Shown: positions 21,411 through 35,100 of the stretch, piece after piece
Position numbering within the stretch: position 1 is the first letter of the stretch
Layout: the number at the start of each line of letters is the position of its first letter
Assembly (NCBI RefSeq): GCF_000004075.3
Contig: NC_026659.2
Span: 30,584,272-30,648,271 of the forward strand
Length of the DNA: 64,000 nucleotides
Direction: 5' to 3'
Origin: Cucumis sativus
Taxonomy: Eukaryota; Streptophyta; Magnoliopsida; Cucurbitales; Cucurbitaceae
Made by a program: the position numbers and the translations under genes
The notes under the pieces: generated by a model
Seen by the model: only the letters and a program-made list of their open reading frames with translations
The model's database searches: none
What the model was told of the DNA's origin: nothing

Positions 21411-24400
21411 TTTTTATCTATTTTTTACATTGTTTAGATAATAACTTACCAAGCTATTGTTGTCTACCATTGTCTTTGTCAAAATAATAAAAAGAAAGAA
21501 ACACACAATTATCATTATTTTCCTACAACAATTTTTATGATTAGGAACTATCTCTTTAGCCTTAATTAATGTCTCTCCATCCCTTTCAATATTCAAATTT
21601 CCAAAGTCTAAAAGAATTGAATACTCATCATTTTTTTAATATATAAATTCCAAGATTTGTTTTCTTTTTAATTCCTTCCTTTTAACATGTGTTCTTAATC
21701 CAATCCAAATTACTAGTTAATAAAGCAGATCCAACTCGTTGAATAAATTAAACCAAATCAATTAAAAAAAAAACTCAAAGTTGTGTTTCTTAGAAATTTA
21801 ATTTTTGCTAATTATGATATTCAAATATTTCATAAAGTTATTTAAATTGAAGAAGAAAAAAAACACACTTTAAAAATGTTCAATATATATATATATATAT
21901 ACCCTCCACATCTACAAAATTCAACATATGAATAGTCATTCTTGACTTCTTCAAAAACTACTTTAGTTTTTTTTTTCCATCTTCATGTTGAATAGTTTTT
22001 CTTTCTTTTTTGGAAAAAAGAAAGTTAGAAAATTTACTTCTTAAAGAGAATAGATGAAAAAGAAAGAAAAAAAAAAGAGAGAAAAACATATAATAAATAA
22101 TAAAGTTGAGATATTGATAAGCATGTCAAATCCTTTTCCAAGGGATCTCAATGGATCCACCCTTTTCTTCAAGTCACCATCCATTCCAAATTTTAGTGCC
22201 AGCTCAAGACAAGAAAGTCGGCTTCATCTTCAAACAAAACTAAAATTATATATATACACGTAACAACAAACTTCGACATTGCATAATTGCATCTATATTT
22301 GTGTAGCTAATTAAATAGTTATTTGATGAATTTATCGTATGACGATCTTTCTTAAGAGAATTAGTTCTTTTTTGTTTGGTTTTACTATCCATGAGAGGGA
22401 ACGGACGGATGGATTTGGTGCAACCCCATAACGAAACATATATATGATTTTGTTTCTTTTCAAACCTAAACTCACATGGTCGATCTAATAAATTGTATAG
22501 TTGTGCACGACTTACCTTGTGTATTATTGGTCGTCCCTACTTGTAGTTGATATGAGTTTGTCATATTTATATTCTATTATTAAAAAATATTGCATGATAT
22601 ATACATGTTCAAAGTTGATACATATTGATTTTGACATAAATGTGAGAATAACCGCGTTTTATTATTATAAAGAAAAAATTTCATGAGAACTTTATAAATT
22701 AGGCCTAACCAACAAAACTATCTCTTAAAAATGAAAGCATCCATGTCGGGCAACGTTCAACTCAATAAGAACACTCTATCCTTAATCATGTGGAAAGAGT
22801 CAAGCACATAAAAAAGTTCTCCACAAACTATTGTAAGGACGTGGAAGATTGTAATAAGTTGATTTGTTCGTTTTAGAATATTTAATCGAGAAAGCCAAAA
22901 AACACTAGCATGAGACGTAAGAGATTTTAATTTGTTTTAGAAGTTAAAAACTTAAAATAAGTTTTAAAATAGGAAACGAAAGAGATTGAAGATAAAAGAA
23001 AAATACAAAGGACAATATAAATGTGTCATTTTTGAAGGGCTACAAGGTATTGATTAGATTGATGAACATCATGTACACCAACTGTACGGAAGTTGCCCCC
23101 ACACACTTTCAATATACTATTTCTGAATGGCCCTCTCCTACCTCTCTTTCATTCATTTCACTGTTTTTTTCTTTTCTTTCTTTCTCTTTTTAACTATTTT
23201 TTCTTTCTTTTCGTTTTCGTTTCCAACGTTCATCGTCTTTGTCTAAGGAAAGTGTCGGGTGTCTTTCAAAATTTCGTCTTCCATGAAAGATCGTAGCAAC
23301 AAGACAATTATTAACCTTCATTATTCATTGTGACATAATGCAACAAGAATTTCAAATACACGGTTTTATTATTAAAGCAAATCACGTAGAATTATATGAT
23401 TATCGTTTATAGCATGATCATCTAAATAGGAAATAGAATTCGAATTTAAAAAGAAGAATAAAAGAAACAAAATTCATTAGTTGAAAGGTTTGGATGTTGG
23501 AGCCATCGATATAGTGTAGAAAACTGACATTGTACCAATATCATTAGTCCGACTCGGTGATAAATTATTGTCCAACTTTAGTATTTATATTTTTTTATTT
23601 TTCAATTTTAATCTTTCGACTATCAATAAATCTTAAAGTTAGTCTCTGTTCGTAGTTATTATTCTATTAGCATTTTTACTATAAAGTTTGAAAACGTATT
23701 TTAGATTGAAATGGAAGAAAGATTTTTTAAAAATATAAAAATCAAAATAGTATTTTAAATATTTTTAAGAGGAAAAATAGGATGCATTTTTAATTCCATA
23801 AGGAAGTGAGTAAGTTGAAAGGGAGATCTACTTTTGGCCAACCTTTTTGACCATCATTGTGGCATCAAGATCAAGGTTTTGCCCTATCATTAAGTACTAA
23901 AGTGTTTTTTAGTAACCCAATGTCTAATTTGAATGTTTTCTTAATCCATATTATAATACACATCAACAATTTAACCCTCACATACTTCGACACATCATCA
24001 TCGTTTCAACATTATATAATTTTTCGATACAAACTCCTAACATGTTATTGGTGTATATTAATCAACTCTATACCTAGACCTACGTGAAAATTTTATTTTA
24101 ATTAAAGTGTAGCAGACCTAATATATTTTAATTTATATATAGGCTATTTAATTAATTATCGTTTTATAGCTCGACGGTTTAATCCCACCTTTAAACTTTT
24201 CTTTTGAAAAAAAAAATATAAACAAATAATATTTATTTCAAATGTAATATTACACGGGATGGATTGATTAGTTCTAAAGAGGATGTATGACATGTTAGAA
24301 AATAATTAAACACATTCGTATAATGTTTTCATGGAAATTATAAAATTCCACTAATGATCTACTTTTTTAAATTTAAAATTGACATTTACCAAACACTCAT

Positions 24401-26399
24401 CTCACTTTACATTGCAACTTATTTCTCTAAAAAGCACGTTACATCAATTATTTTAAAAGCTACTGTAATTTTAAACTAAATTTTTAGTTCCACATGCAGA
24501 AGTACTTACCAGTTACGGTTGTTTGTTAAAAAGTATTTTCACTTAAAAAAACATAATTATAAAACAAACTATCCTTCAACCATTATGGATTGGTCATTAG
24601 TGGTTGAGAAGTCATGGTTGGTTTAATCCTCTATTGGAAATGAATTACATGCAAATTCTCTTATTTATGTAAGTTGATGCGAATACACACGCGCATGTAA
24701 AAAAGAAAAGAAGTAAATAATGAATTGTTGTTCTTCTAATTACTTTATAATATATATATAAAATGCATGACATATATGTCCAAATTAAAGATGGTCCTAA
24801 GAGAGTTGAGTTTTCCATTATTTGTTTTGAAAGAGGAAGGAAAGGGGGAGTTATGTCTTAGTTACAAAGTTATAGTTAGAATGGAACCATAAAGTTAAAA
24901 ACTCCTTTTGAAAAATATTCACTCACATGGGGTTTTAGGGTAAAAGAAAAACTAGAGATTGTCTTTTAGTGGGTGATGTAAATTCCATTAGCAGAGGTTT
25001 TATGTGTGTTTGTTTTGTGTTCATAGTCATGTGAAGGACTGGAAATTTCAATGCCTTTTTTTCTTTCTTTCTTCTTTTCATTTTTTAAAAATCTTTCAAT
25101 TTCTTTTTGTAAAGAAAAATGGTCAAATGAGGTGCTTTGCATGTGCTCTTTCTTCCACACATCCTTTCTTAAACTGTCATTCTTTTACCAATACACAAAT
25201 ACAATATATACCCCTACTCTCCGAATCCCTATTCCCCTTTTACCTTTTATGCTATATCCAAATCTAACCCTCTTTTTCCTCTCATACATTATAATATTCT
25301 TTTGCTTCCCATTTCGAATTCAAATCTTCCTCTTTCAATTCTCCATCACCCCAACCTATTTTAGATACATTTTACTTCGGTCATCCCACCAAATTATACA
25401 AGCATAGTTTTTCATGCATGCGATGAAGTCTTCTTACTTTTTTAAAAAATTACACGTTTTAGATTTTTTTTTATGTATTGAGTATAGATTCTATAAAAAT
25501 ATTTTACAGTTAAATCTTCATATCCCAATTTGTTGAGTATACATATGTGTGTGTTCCAATTATAATTACACCGAGATGTGTTAGGATGAGTTCATTTTTT
25601 GTCTCAACCGTGCATATTCTACTTTTGATTTCACTCGAATAATAATAACAACAATAATTGTAAGCATACAAGTAGAGATTTATATGCACCCATATATCAT
25701 AGACATAGACCTTTGGTTGTATAATCTAAAATATTGGTTTGCTCTTTTCAAGCTATGACATTTTTTCTCAACTGTGGAGTAAGTTCAAACTGTTGATCTT
25801 CGACAGGAAAGTGTCTTGCGTCTACTATAGATGAGAATAGACTCTGAATTCGTTAGTCTTATTAGCTACACAAACCAAATACAAGTTTGTAATTTTAAAG
25901 ACTTAACCAATGTGAACTTTTCAATCCTAAACTTTTCTTTTTAGTCAATGATTACGAGAGTGAAAGATTGAACTTTTGTTGAACTGTATCTGTGTTAACC
26001 TTAGGTTAATAAATCAAAATGAAACCTACGAACCGAGCACGATTATGTTTTTTGAAATATAATAGTGAATAAAGAAAGAAATAAATGAAGGGTCCCTTGG
26101 AATTAAAATCTTGGAGCTTGGTAGGGTGGTGGAAAGACTCTTTGTCTCTATCTTAATTTTTATTATTTATTATTATTATTATTCTTTAGGTGGAGAATTT
26201 AAAAATGGTGTGGTTAATTAGATAAGAAGAAATTGTTAAGAATAGAAAAAGAAAATTAAAATTATTTTTATATATAGTAAAAAAGCTTAAATGTGTTGTA
26301 GAGTATTTAATAGGTTTTAGTTTATTGATAAATAATATCAATTTTTGGTCATTATAATATAAAACTATTTTAACAAATAATAATTAAGTATATAACAAC

Positions 26400-26560
26400 A
26401 TTTTAAAAAATTACAAATATAGTAAAATGTATCAATGATAAACTTCTATCACCAATAGATTATGATAAATTAATATTTGCAACATAGTTCATTAGATAGA
26501 CTTTTATCATTGTTAGATTTTAACACATTTTGCTATATTTGTAATTTTTTTAAATTATTG
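26400..26560. mobile_element. Foldback MITE-like element
   Basis: The left arm 'ttaaaaaattacaaatatag' followed by YAAAATGT is matched by the reverse complement of the right arm near 26520-26560 ('acattttgctatatttgta'). The interior again has ATCA(A/T)TGATA-type words, like the element at 21191-21410. Confidence 0.65.
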
Positions 26561-27235
26561 TTTTATACTTCAATTTTTTTGATGTTGTTGTTGTATTTGA
26601 AAATGTCATATAGGTTAAAGAAAAATTTGTACGAATGAAATAGAAAGTGTGCAAATTATACCCATTGAACTGGTTTATGAAAACAAAATTCGATTGACGT
26701 CACTGACGAGCAAAATTACAAATTTGCCCTTCCTTTTTCACCTTCCTTTTTCTATAGTGTGATTTCCTTTTCTTATCTAAATCTAACGTGATTTCCTTCT
26801 TCTTTCCACTTATTTTCCCTCGACAACTGAGCAAGGCTTTATTCCACGATTTCGATGATTGTCATTCATTCCATTTCTCAACGTGATCTAGCCGAAATTG
26901 GCAACCTTCCTTCGTTCCACCCAAATGGAATTGAAATCAACGACCTCCTCTACTCCATACTTAGATAGAGCAGTAATTGACGACCCTCCTGCATTCCATT
27001 CTCTCGAAGACCGAAACCAAGATTGAGCATATTGTGTTTAATGGTATTCACAAATAGATCGTCGCCGAGAGAGAGATTGAGAGACGAGACAATAGTATTC
27101 GATAAACAATGAGAGAAAGATGAGTTTTTCCACGTGCATAAATTTATTTTAGTAATTTCACCCTAACATTTTTTTAAAAAAATTCAAATCACATTATTAA
27201 ATAAATAAAAAAAGAGTCATCTTGACAAATTTCTC

Positions 27236-27482
27236 AAAACCAAACTTATTTTAGTTCCAAAGGGTTTATTTATTTTTTTCTTTTAACAAAATTCCAAAAA
27301 GGTTAAAACAAGTAACAAAAACAAGTTTCCCTTTTTTTCTCCATAGACAATGAATTTTAGAGGCCACATAGATTAAAGTGCCAATTCAAGAACCAAACTC
27401 ACTTTAGTTCCAAAAGGTTAAAACAAGTAAACAACAACAAATACTTCCATTTTTTCTCCATAGCCATTGAATTTTACAGCCT
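27236..27482 (+). repeat. Tandem duplication upstream of the CYP85A gene
   Basis: Copy 1 (about 27236-27365) and copy 2 (about 27388-27482) share 'accaaact', 'ttttagttccaaa', 'ggttaaaacaagtaa', 'ttttttctccatag' and 'aatgaattttaga' or 'attgaattttaca' in the same order. Copy 1 has an extra T-rich stretch. The pair ends about 145 bp upstream of the TATA box. Confidence 0.75.
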
Positions 27483-27567
27483 ACTCTTTCCTTCTAACCA
27501 TTTGTAGGGTCCCCTTCCCTCATAGGGATCTTTATTTTCAAAGAAATGAAGAAGAAAAAAACTTCCT

Positions 27568-27599
27568 CTGTTCTCTCTCTCTCTGTTCTCTCTCTCTCC
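27568..27599 (+). repeat. CT-rich microsatellite in core promoter
   Basis: Interrupted CT repeat (TCTCTCTCTCTCTGTTCTC and similar) 25-60 bp upstream of the TATA box. CT-rich tracts are common in plant core promoters. Confidence 0.7.
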
Positions 27600-27602
27600 T
27601 CC

Positions 27603-27608
27603 CACACG
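27603..27608 (-). promoter_or_regulatory. BRRE-type site (CGTGTG) for BZR1/BES1
   Basis: CACACG on the plus strand is CGTGTG on the minus strand, matching the brassinosteroid-response element CGTG(T/C)G. It sits about 17 bp upstream of the TATA box of a brassinosteroid biosynthesis gene. In Arabidopsis BZR1 represses CYP85A-class genes through such sites. Use in this plant is inference. Confidence 0.5.
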
Positions 27609-27624
27609 CGGTGGTTCAGAGGTC

Positions 27625-27633
27625 TATATATAT
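27625..27633 (+). promoter_or_regulatory. TATA box of the CYP85A gene
   Basis: TATATATAT in otherwise mixed sequence, about 110 bp upstream of the ATG at 27740. Transcription would begin near 27655-27665, giving a leader of about 80 nt. Confidence 0.65.
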
Positions 27634-27739
27634 GACACTCACTTGCTTTTGGGTACCCATAAATCCAACCAAAACCTCCATACATTAAAAGAGAAAGCTC
27701 CATTTCTTTCTCTTTCTTCAGACCTTCATTCCACCTTCA

Positions 27740-30730
27740 ATGGCCTTAGCCATGGTGATTATTGCTCTCTTTTTACTCCTCCTCTTTTGCTCCGCTTTAC
27801 TCCGATGGAATGAAGTTCGATACAGCAAAAAAGGGTTGCCTCCCGGTACAATGGGATGGCCTATTTTTGGTGAAACCACTGAGTTTCTTAAACAAGGTCC
27901 AAATTTTATGAAATCTCAAAGAGCAAGGTATACTAATTGATTTCACTCTGCTTTTCTTCTGGTTTTTTGAGTTTTTGGATTTGTTTTAATCATTGCTTTG
28001 GTTCTTCTTTTTTTTTTAAAAAAGGTATGGGAGCATTTTCAAGTCGCATATTTTGGGGTGTCCTACCATTGTTTCTATGGATCCAGAAGTGAATCGATAT
28101 GTCTTAATGAATGAATCAAAAGGACTCGTTCCTGGTTACCCTCAATCCATGCTTGATATACTCGGAAAATGCAATATCGCCGCCGTACACGGCAGCGCTC
28201 ATAAGCTTATGAGAGGTGCTCTGCTTGCTATTGTTAGTCCCACCATGATTAAAGATCGTCTTCTTCCTAACATTGATGAGTTTATGCGATCCCATTTGAG
28301 TAATTGGGATAATCAAATCATTGATATACAAGAAAAAACTAAAGAGGTGAACTTTATTTTTGTAAATTTTTTTTGCTAATTTCACTCTGTTTACACTCAA
28401 TTTTTACCCTTTTCTGTTTTTGTTCTTTCTTCCTCTTTAGATGGCTCTCCGCTCATCTATGAAGCAGATTGCCGGATTCGAATCCGGTCCGTTATCGGAA
28501 TCTTTCACCCCTGAGTTCTTTAAGTTAGTCCTCGGCACTCTCTCTCTCCCTATCGATCTTCCCGGCACGAATTACCGCCGAGGAATTCAGGTAAAACTCT
28601 ATTTCTAACATGACATCAGAGCATGTTATCTCGTTTAGTTGAATTTCATCAGTAAATGAGTGGTTGTTTTTGTGATTTTTCAGGCGAGGAAGAACATTAT
28701 AAAGCTATTGGAACAGCTGATTAAAGAGAGAAGAGATTCAAAGATTCAAAAAAATGACATGCTTGGTTATTTTATGAGTGAAGAAAACAAATATAAACTA
28801 AATGATGAAGAGATTATTGATCAAATCATTACTGTTTTGTATTCTGGCTATGAAACTGTTTCAACAACTTCAATGATGGCTGTAAAGTTCCTCCATGATC
28901 ATCCCAAAGTTCTTCAGCAACTAAGAGTGAGTATTAAAAACAAGTAATAAAGAAAGATTTACAACTTTTTTGAGTTGGAAATTTGAAAAAGCTATTGGGG
29001 GTTTTCTTATTATTATTCATTTCTAAGTTAGAGATTTGAAAATTTTCAGGAAGAACATTTAGCAATAAGAGAGAAGAAGAAAAATCCTGAGGACCCCATT
29101 GATTGGGATGATCTTAAAGCAATGAAATTCACTCGTGCGGTATGGTTTTTATGTTTTTACTGTTGTTTTTTTTATTAGTTCTTTGATGGGGTTTTTCTTT
29201 TTAAAAAAATCATAAAGATTCTAACTTTACACTGTTTTTTCTTTTAGGTGATATTTGAAACATCAAGGTTGGCTACTATTGTTAATGGGGTTTTGAGGAA
29301 AACTACAAAAGATATGGAATTAAATGGTGAGTTTATGAGTACTTTATTGTATAAAAATTCATTATAAAATTTGGGGTTTTCTCATCAACTTGTATAAGAT
29401 TAGAAAAAAGAAAAAAAAGCCTCTCTTTTAAAACATCATTATGTCCAAAATTATTTTTTCTTCTTAACAAATACCCTTACACATCATTTTAATAGTCGTA
29501 ATATTGGCTCTCAAACTTCTACATCAGAACTACAAAACCTAAAGGATTGTTTGAAGAGGTGAAATGCATTTGAATGGCGTTGGGTAAGTGAAAAATCAAG
29601 GACAAAACAAAAATGGAATCTTGTAACGAAAAGACAGTAGAAAAGAAGGTTGGATTTAAAACTGGCATAATACAATGAATTTAGTCTTACAAGTCTAGCT
29701 TAAAATGCTCCATCTATACGTGATTATTTCGTTACGTTAACCAAACAACATAAAAGTTTAGGCATAAATTGCAAACTTTTAAAAGTACCAAACAAGTTTT
29801 TGTTTTTGAGTTATTTAGGGGCTCAAGATCTTGTTTTTGCAGTTACCAAAATTCATATCCCTTTTCTTCACTTTCGTCTACTTTTTCTTTCTCTCTCTGT
29901 TCTGTTTTTCTTTCTTTCTTTCTTTCTTTTTTTTTTTTTGTTTGTGGGTCAGACTTAGATAAGGCTCATAAAGAATGACAGATCTTCTTCACTTCTTTCA
30001 TTACAACAATGTGCTGAGATCAAACCAAAAAGTTGGCAAAAAGAAGTTTCAATCTTTAACCCTTTTTTTCTCTTCTTCTTTGCTTTTTTTTATAGGCTTT
30101 CTAATTCCAAAAGGATGGAGGATTTATGTGTATACAAGAGAGATCAACTATGACCCTTTTCTTTATTCTGAACCATTCACCTTCAACCCTTGGAGATGGC
30201 TGGTGGGTCTCTCTCTCTCTCTCTCTCTAACCCTTTTTTCTCTCTCTTACCCTTTATTGTAAAATGACCATTTTGCCCTTGTTCAACGTTTTTCAGGATA
30301 ACAACTTAGAGTCCAATAATTACTTCTTCATCTTTGGTGGTGGAACAAGACTTTGTCCTGGCAAAGAATTGGGAATTGCTGAGATTTCTACTTTCTTACA
30401 TTACTTTGTAACTAAATACAGGTAGCTCTCTCTTTCTATTTATATAATACGCCAACAGGAATACTTAAATGCATCTTGACATCTTTATACATCACTATAG
30501 AATATGAATTAAAAAGAATGTATCATAGGCCCATGAGATGTATAAAGATAGATCTTACCCAAGATGGACTTAAGTAGTGTCTTTTAGAATAGAAACTTGA
30601 GATCAAAGATTGAAACTTTTCTTTCTTTGTTTTGTTTTGCAGATGGGAAGAAGTTGGAGGAGATAAGCTCTTGAAATTTCCAAGAGTGGAAGCACCAAGT
30701 GGGTTCCACATTAGGGTTTCATCTTACTGA
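27740..30730 (+). CDS. CYP85A1: Cytochrome P450 CYP85A, brassinosteroid C-6 oxidase
   Basis: This is an ER-bound P450 that oxidises 6-deoxo brassinosteroids at C-6, for example 6-deoxocastasterone to castasterone, late in brassinosteroid synthesis. Nine exons: 27740-27927, 28025-28346, 28441-28590, 28684-28926, 29050-29139, 29248-29326, 30096-30202, 30297-30421 and 30643-30730; 1392 bp, 463 aa, the usual length and exon number for CYP85A. Visible parts are an N-terminal hydrophobic anchor (residues 4-21), the hinge GLPPGTMGWP (32-41), the I-helix motif GYET (275-278), ExxR as E335-R338, the PERF-like FNPWRW (387-392) and the heme loop FGGGTRLCPG with Cys413. All are intact. The word ESKGLVPGYPQSMLDILG is typical of CYP85A. 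Whether it also makes brassinolide (a CYP85A2-type activity) cannot be told from sequence. Intron 6 is the longest, 769 bp. Confidence 0.95.
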
Positions 30731-32158
30731 CTGAATTAAACTAATAATATATTTATTAAAAGAAGAAAAAAAAAATTGTAAGAGTTAGTGTGAAGAATTC
30801 GATGTACAGATGGAGATATGATGGTATTATAGGTACTGTCAATGTTAGAGAAATATATGGGAGAGAATGTACAATAACATTCTAACACATTGACCTTTAG
30901 GGACAAAAGGAATGAAATTGAATTTTCAAATTCTTTCTCCACTTTAAAGAACTTTACCTTTCCAACCTTTCAATTTGGGCTTTTAGCTAAACAAATCCAA
31001 CCTACACCCACTCAAAAGCCTACTGCTATTGCTCTTTATTGTATCGAATTTCTACCAAACTCAAGCTAGATGGATCAACTTAAGCATTAGAAGGTCTGTT
31101 GTATATAATATATGAATAACAGCCTTGTTCATGTGTACATGATCATTCTACTTACTTGCTCAATAATAAGATAACGCAGGTTACAGCTATTATTGGAACT
31201 CTTTAGATAGTGATGAGAAAAGGAATTATTAGATGATAAGAAAACATTTGCAAGTTCTAAACGTTTAAACAATGATGATACAGTATACGGCACTCTTTCC
31301 TCATTTGTCCTCGACTTAACAAGATTAAACTTCAAAAACCACCGTCAAGTAATAAATCAGAGGGTCTATTTAGATTGATTTTTTCAGTTTGCTAGCAAAC
31401 AATAAAAGTTGGAACACCATCGATGGATAAACAAAATTTGAGAGGTGAAAACCTCTTTTAGTACAACTAGATGAATGGTAAGAGCATGCTAATTGCCCAC
31501 CATTTTTTCAAACTTCTCTTAAATCATGAAATAGCAATCCACATTGAGAAAGCTAATCAAAACACAATAGATTTGTACATGTAATTAAAAAATTGATCTT
31601 ATAGTTAATATATTCTTAAAGTAGCCATTTGTTAATTCCAACTACATATTATACCAAACACAATAATATAAGAAAGAACCACTTTGTATAACTAGTTTCT
31701 CTGCATAAACCACGTATAAATTACACCTCTGAAGTTGTCGATCCAAAGCTTTAGAAACTAAGACTTAAAAATTTTGCAAGCAAAATATTGCCTTAATATG
31801 ACTAACGAACTCGACTTTTATGGAGAAGATGGCTCAATTTAAAAAAATAAGACCTCCATTGAAGAGGAAATAAGGATAACCAACCAGAAACACCTAATTG
31901 TAGGGATGGAGAGGGAAAGACTTCTTGTACTGTTGTACATTCCCTGGAAATCTCGATCTTTCTCTTGACAAAAATCTGAACATCCTAAAGACGAACAAAA
32001 ATGATATATATTTTGAAAGAAAGCCTTCCTCAATATTAAACAAAAATTTCTACTTCTGTAGAAGTGTTCCCAAACAAGAATATTTCAAGTAGAGGGTCAA
32101 AAAGTAATACTGCATAACTTAGAAGCATAAAAGAAAGTATAAGATAAAAGAATTTTTT
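30731..32158. other. Spacer between convergent CYP85A and TRM1 genes
   Basis: It contains the 3'UTR of the P450 gene (at least to about 30900) and, from the right, the 3'UTR of TRM1. No additional coding content is recognised. Confidence 0.6.
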
Positions 32159-35100
32159 TTACTGGTTGGGAGCTGGTTCTTCTTCTACCTTGGAACGTTT
32201 CGCGTTAGGCTCTTCGGAATCCGTATGGCTGAGAGCTCCATTTACTGCCTCTGCACCAAGTAGAGAGATGTGTTTACTAGTGATTTGACGACCTGCTCTG
32301 AGCTTGGGGCCCCAATGTCTTTCAGGATTTGGAAGGAAGCGTGCAATTTTCTTTGCTTGTGCCTTGCTAAGAGATGCTACAGCTCTAGCAAAATTAGCCT
32401 GCCAAGAAGAATATTAGAATCAGCAAAAGTACATCAGCCACAGGCTATTCAGTTTTTGGTACATTTCTTAAGGGTAACTCAAAATTTAACTCTTGGAAAT
32501 AATGATATGTTCGACAGAGGAAAACTTGAGGACAAAAACATTGCAACTGAATCAACAGTTGGAACTACAAAATGGAACTTACTTCAAGAACTGGTTCCTT
32601 GGCAAGAATGATACTTCCTGCCTGATCTTCTGGTTGAGTTTTAACTGGGTGGTTTTTTACCTACATAAAAAAGGATCGATGAAATCACGATATACAAGCA
32701 AGACTAAGGACTAACAAAGCTCTAAAGTTCCACGTGGGGTAACAAGGCTTATAATATACAAAGTACAAATAAAGAGGTTATTTGACCCACTAAAAAACAA
32801 TTCAATTTCAATAATACTAATGAAATATGCATATTTAGTGAGTAGTTCTATCTTTCCATACTTTTCACATTTATCGAGAAACTTTATCTTTCACATTTGT
32901 CGAAAAAGTCAATCATACAACTCTACACTCCAAACACAAACTTATGAACTCTAACATATTAACTCCACTCAATGGGTTGTTCAGCCCCATAATGTCATTC
33001 AATCGAGTATATAATGAAATTTTTAATTCAGAATGCCCTACCCAGCAACGCATTATATCCCAAATAACATCCATGGGAGCATCTGATTTCAGACCTAATG
33101 GATTCACATGAGTGCCCGATATGCGATATCCTGCATTAATCACTGCCGAACGGAAATTCACGGCAGAAGGAGATGTGCACTTCAATGTTGCACAGAGGTT
33201 GTGTAGACTCAAAAATAAAGGAACGTCCATCAGCTCCTGCACAGGATAAATACATCCAAGTCAATAAGTGCAACGTGCAAAGAAAAAGACTCAGCATTCA
33301 GCACACAACAGACAGTCAACAGATGAATAAGAGTGTACTTGGCATGACTCTTTACCATGGGATGCCACTGAACTATTCGCATGTTGTACTTAATCCTTCA
33401 CAAGTTAGAAAATAAACCAATCTGGGAATTATTTCCATGCACTGCCCAATTTATGAAGTGGAAAGAAATATGTATATATCTATACTCACTTTTCTTTTGA
33501 AAGTACAAAATTATTGAACCTTTTTTCTTAAAGGCTATATCACAATCTTATGTATTTTGGTTTTTTTAGTACAACTATGAGGATGGGGATTGAACCTTCG
33601 ACCACCAGGGACGAAAGTTATGTCAATTAGAACTACTTTTGAGCTACAATCACATTAGCTATTGAACCTTTTTTTACACTATGGTCGAGATGGAAAGATC
33701 TCAGGACAAATCCCTTGGGAAGGCTGGCCAATGAAGTACTAGGGAATTGGAGATACTCCAGAATGAAATATGCCAAGTTATCTTGAATATTGTAACAAAC
33801 ATACATACTTTATCATTATAACTTTCTCAATTCTTATGGAGAAAAGAATTTTCTGATTGGCCAAAAATTATAATTATCCTCGAAACTACCCTAATCTTCT
33901 AAAGGAATCTATAGGATTTCATCTCCTGGTTCCTCATTTGATTTTCAACAATCGAAGGTCCTTATTTATTAGTCTTTCTTGGGGAGGGCCAAAAAAATCT
34001 TATGGTTCCTAATTTATCATAATGAATTTTCTGATTATCCAAACTGACTACAATTTCAAACTTTTTGTTTATTTTTTTTATTAGGGAAATTAGGTAATGG
34101 CTAAAATTACAAAGTAGTCCTGACAAGAATAACCAACAGCATGATTCCAATGGCCTAATATCATACTAATAGTTCGTTCAAAATGGAGCTGTAATGCCAG
34201 ACCCAGAAATAAAACGCACCTCGGAAATTGTTGTCAATACAGCAGATATACGATCATATGCAGGATAAGAGTCCTTCATAGACTTCACATCTGCTAGCAT
34301 GGAAGTAACCCATTCTTGATCATGGATAGGAGCAGACCAAATAGGCCCACCCATGTTGAATTTCTTCCCACAATCACTGCACTCTTGAGCAACAGAAGGA
34401 CCAAAACCAGGTAAATACCTGACGCTGTTGTTCTGAAAGAAAAATGATAGGTGGCACATCAAGAAAGAAACCATACAAATTCACATTATAAAGAAATAAA
34501 TTACTACTTCAAACTAGGATTAACTTCCAAGCAGAAGTAAATATATTATATAAAGGGCATAGAAGCATCAGTAGATATTGTGGTACAGGATCAATAGGTA
34601 ACATTGGCAACATATTTTGTTCTTTCCTTCAAGGATAAACAAAGTGTTAAATATTGGGGAAGAAAAGGGATGATAAGAAATCCATCCTAGTACAGGGAAA
34701 AGAAGCAAGCCTTCAGTCTGCCTAGATAAAGGCGAGGAAGATGTGTGCAGGTTGGTGCATTTTAATAGGTCCCTTTGCACTCATAATTCAGAACTTTGAA
34801 ATAATTTCTTATCATCAAAAGTTAAGGCCCATTTATAGTAATTTGCATTCTGTGTTCTCCACTTTTGACTGCCTGATCCATTTTTGTGGGATGTTTGTTT
34901 TAATCTCGTTCAAATCAATAAAAACTAGTTGTTTAAACAGGAGGGGGGAAAGAGAATGTATAAATAAGCAGGAAAAACTCAAACCAGTTAGAGAAATTAC
35001 ATGGGACAGTAAAAATAAACTCAATTATGCAATTAACCAGCATAAATGTGTACCTTGGAGACGCTTCTGCCAATCTGCTGGAGATGGAAAGAATCACAAC

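Larger units (their letters stand above)
18883..27560. other. Long gene-free spacer
   Basis: About 8.7 kb with no supported gene on either strand. Frames such as those near 19100, 23100 and 25050 are translations of TTC/CT-rich tracts and lack family features. Two foldback elements (about 21191-21410 and 26400-26560) and several TA and TTC microsatellites are the only structures I can support. A stretch at 26700-27130 is less AT-rich and contains a CACGTG G-box, but I see no gene in it. Confidence 0.55.

Noticed and set aside
25004-25407. Overlapping Phe-rich plus-strand frames of 87 and 118 aa
   Set aside because: Pyrimidine-rich low-complexity DNA. There is no conserved motif and no plausible splice partners.
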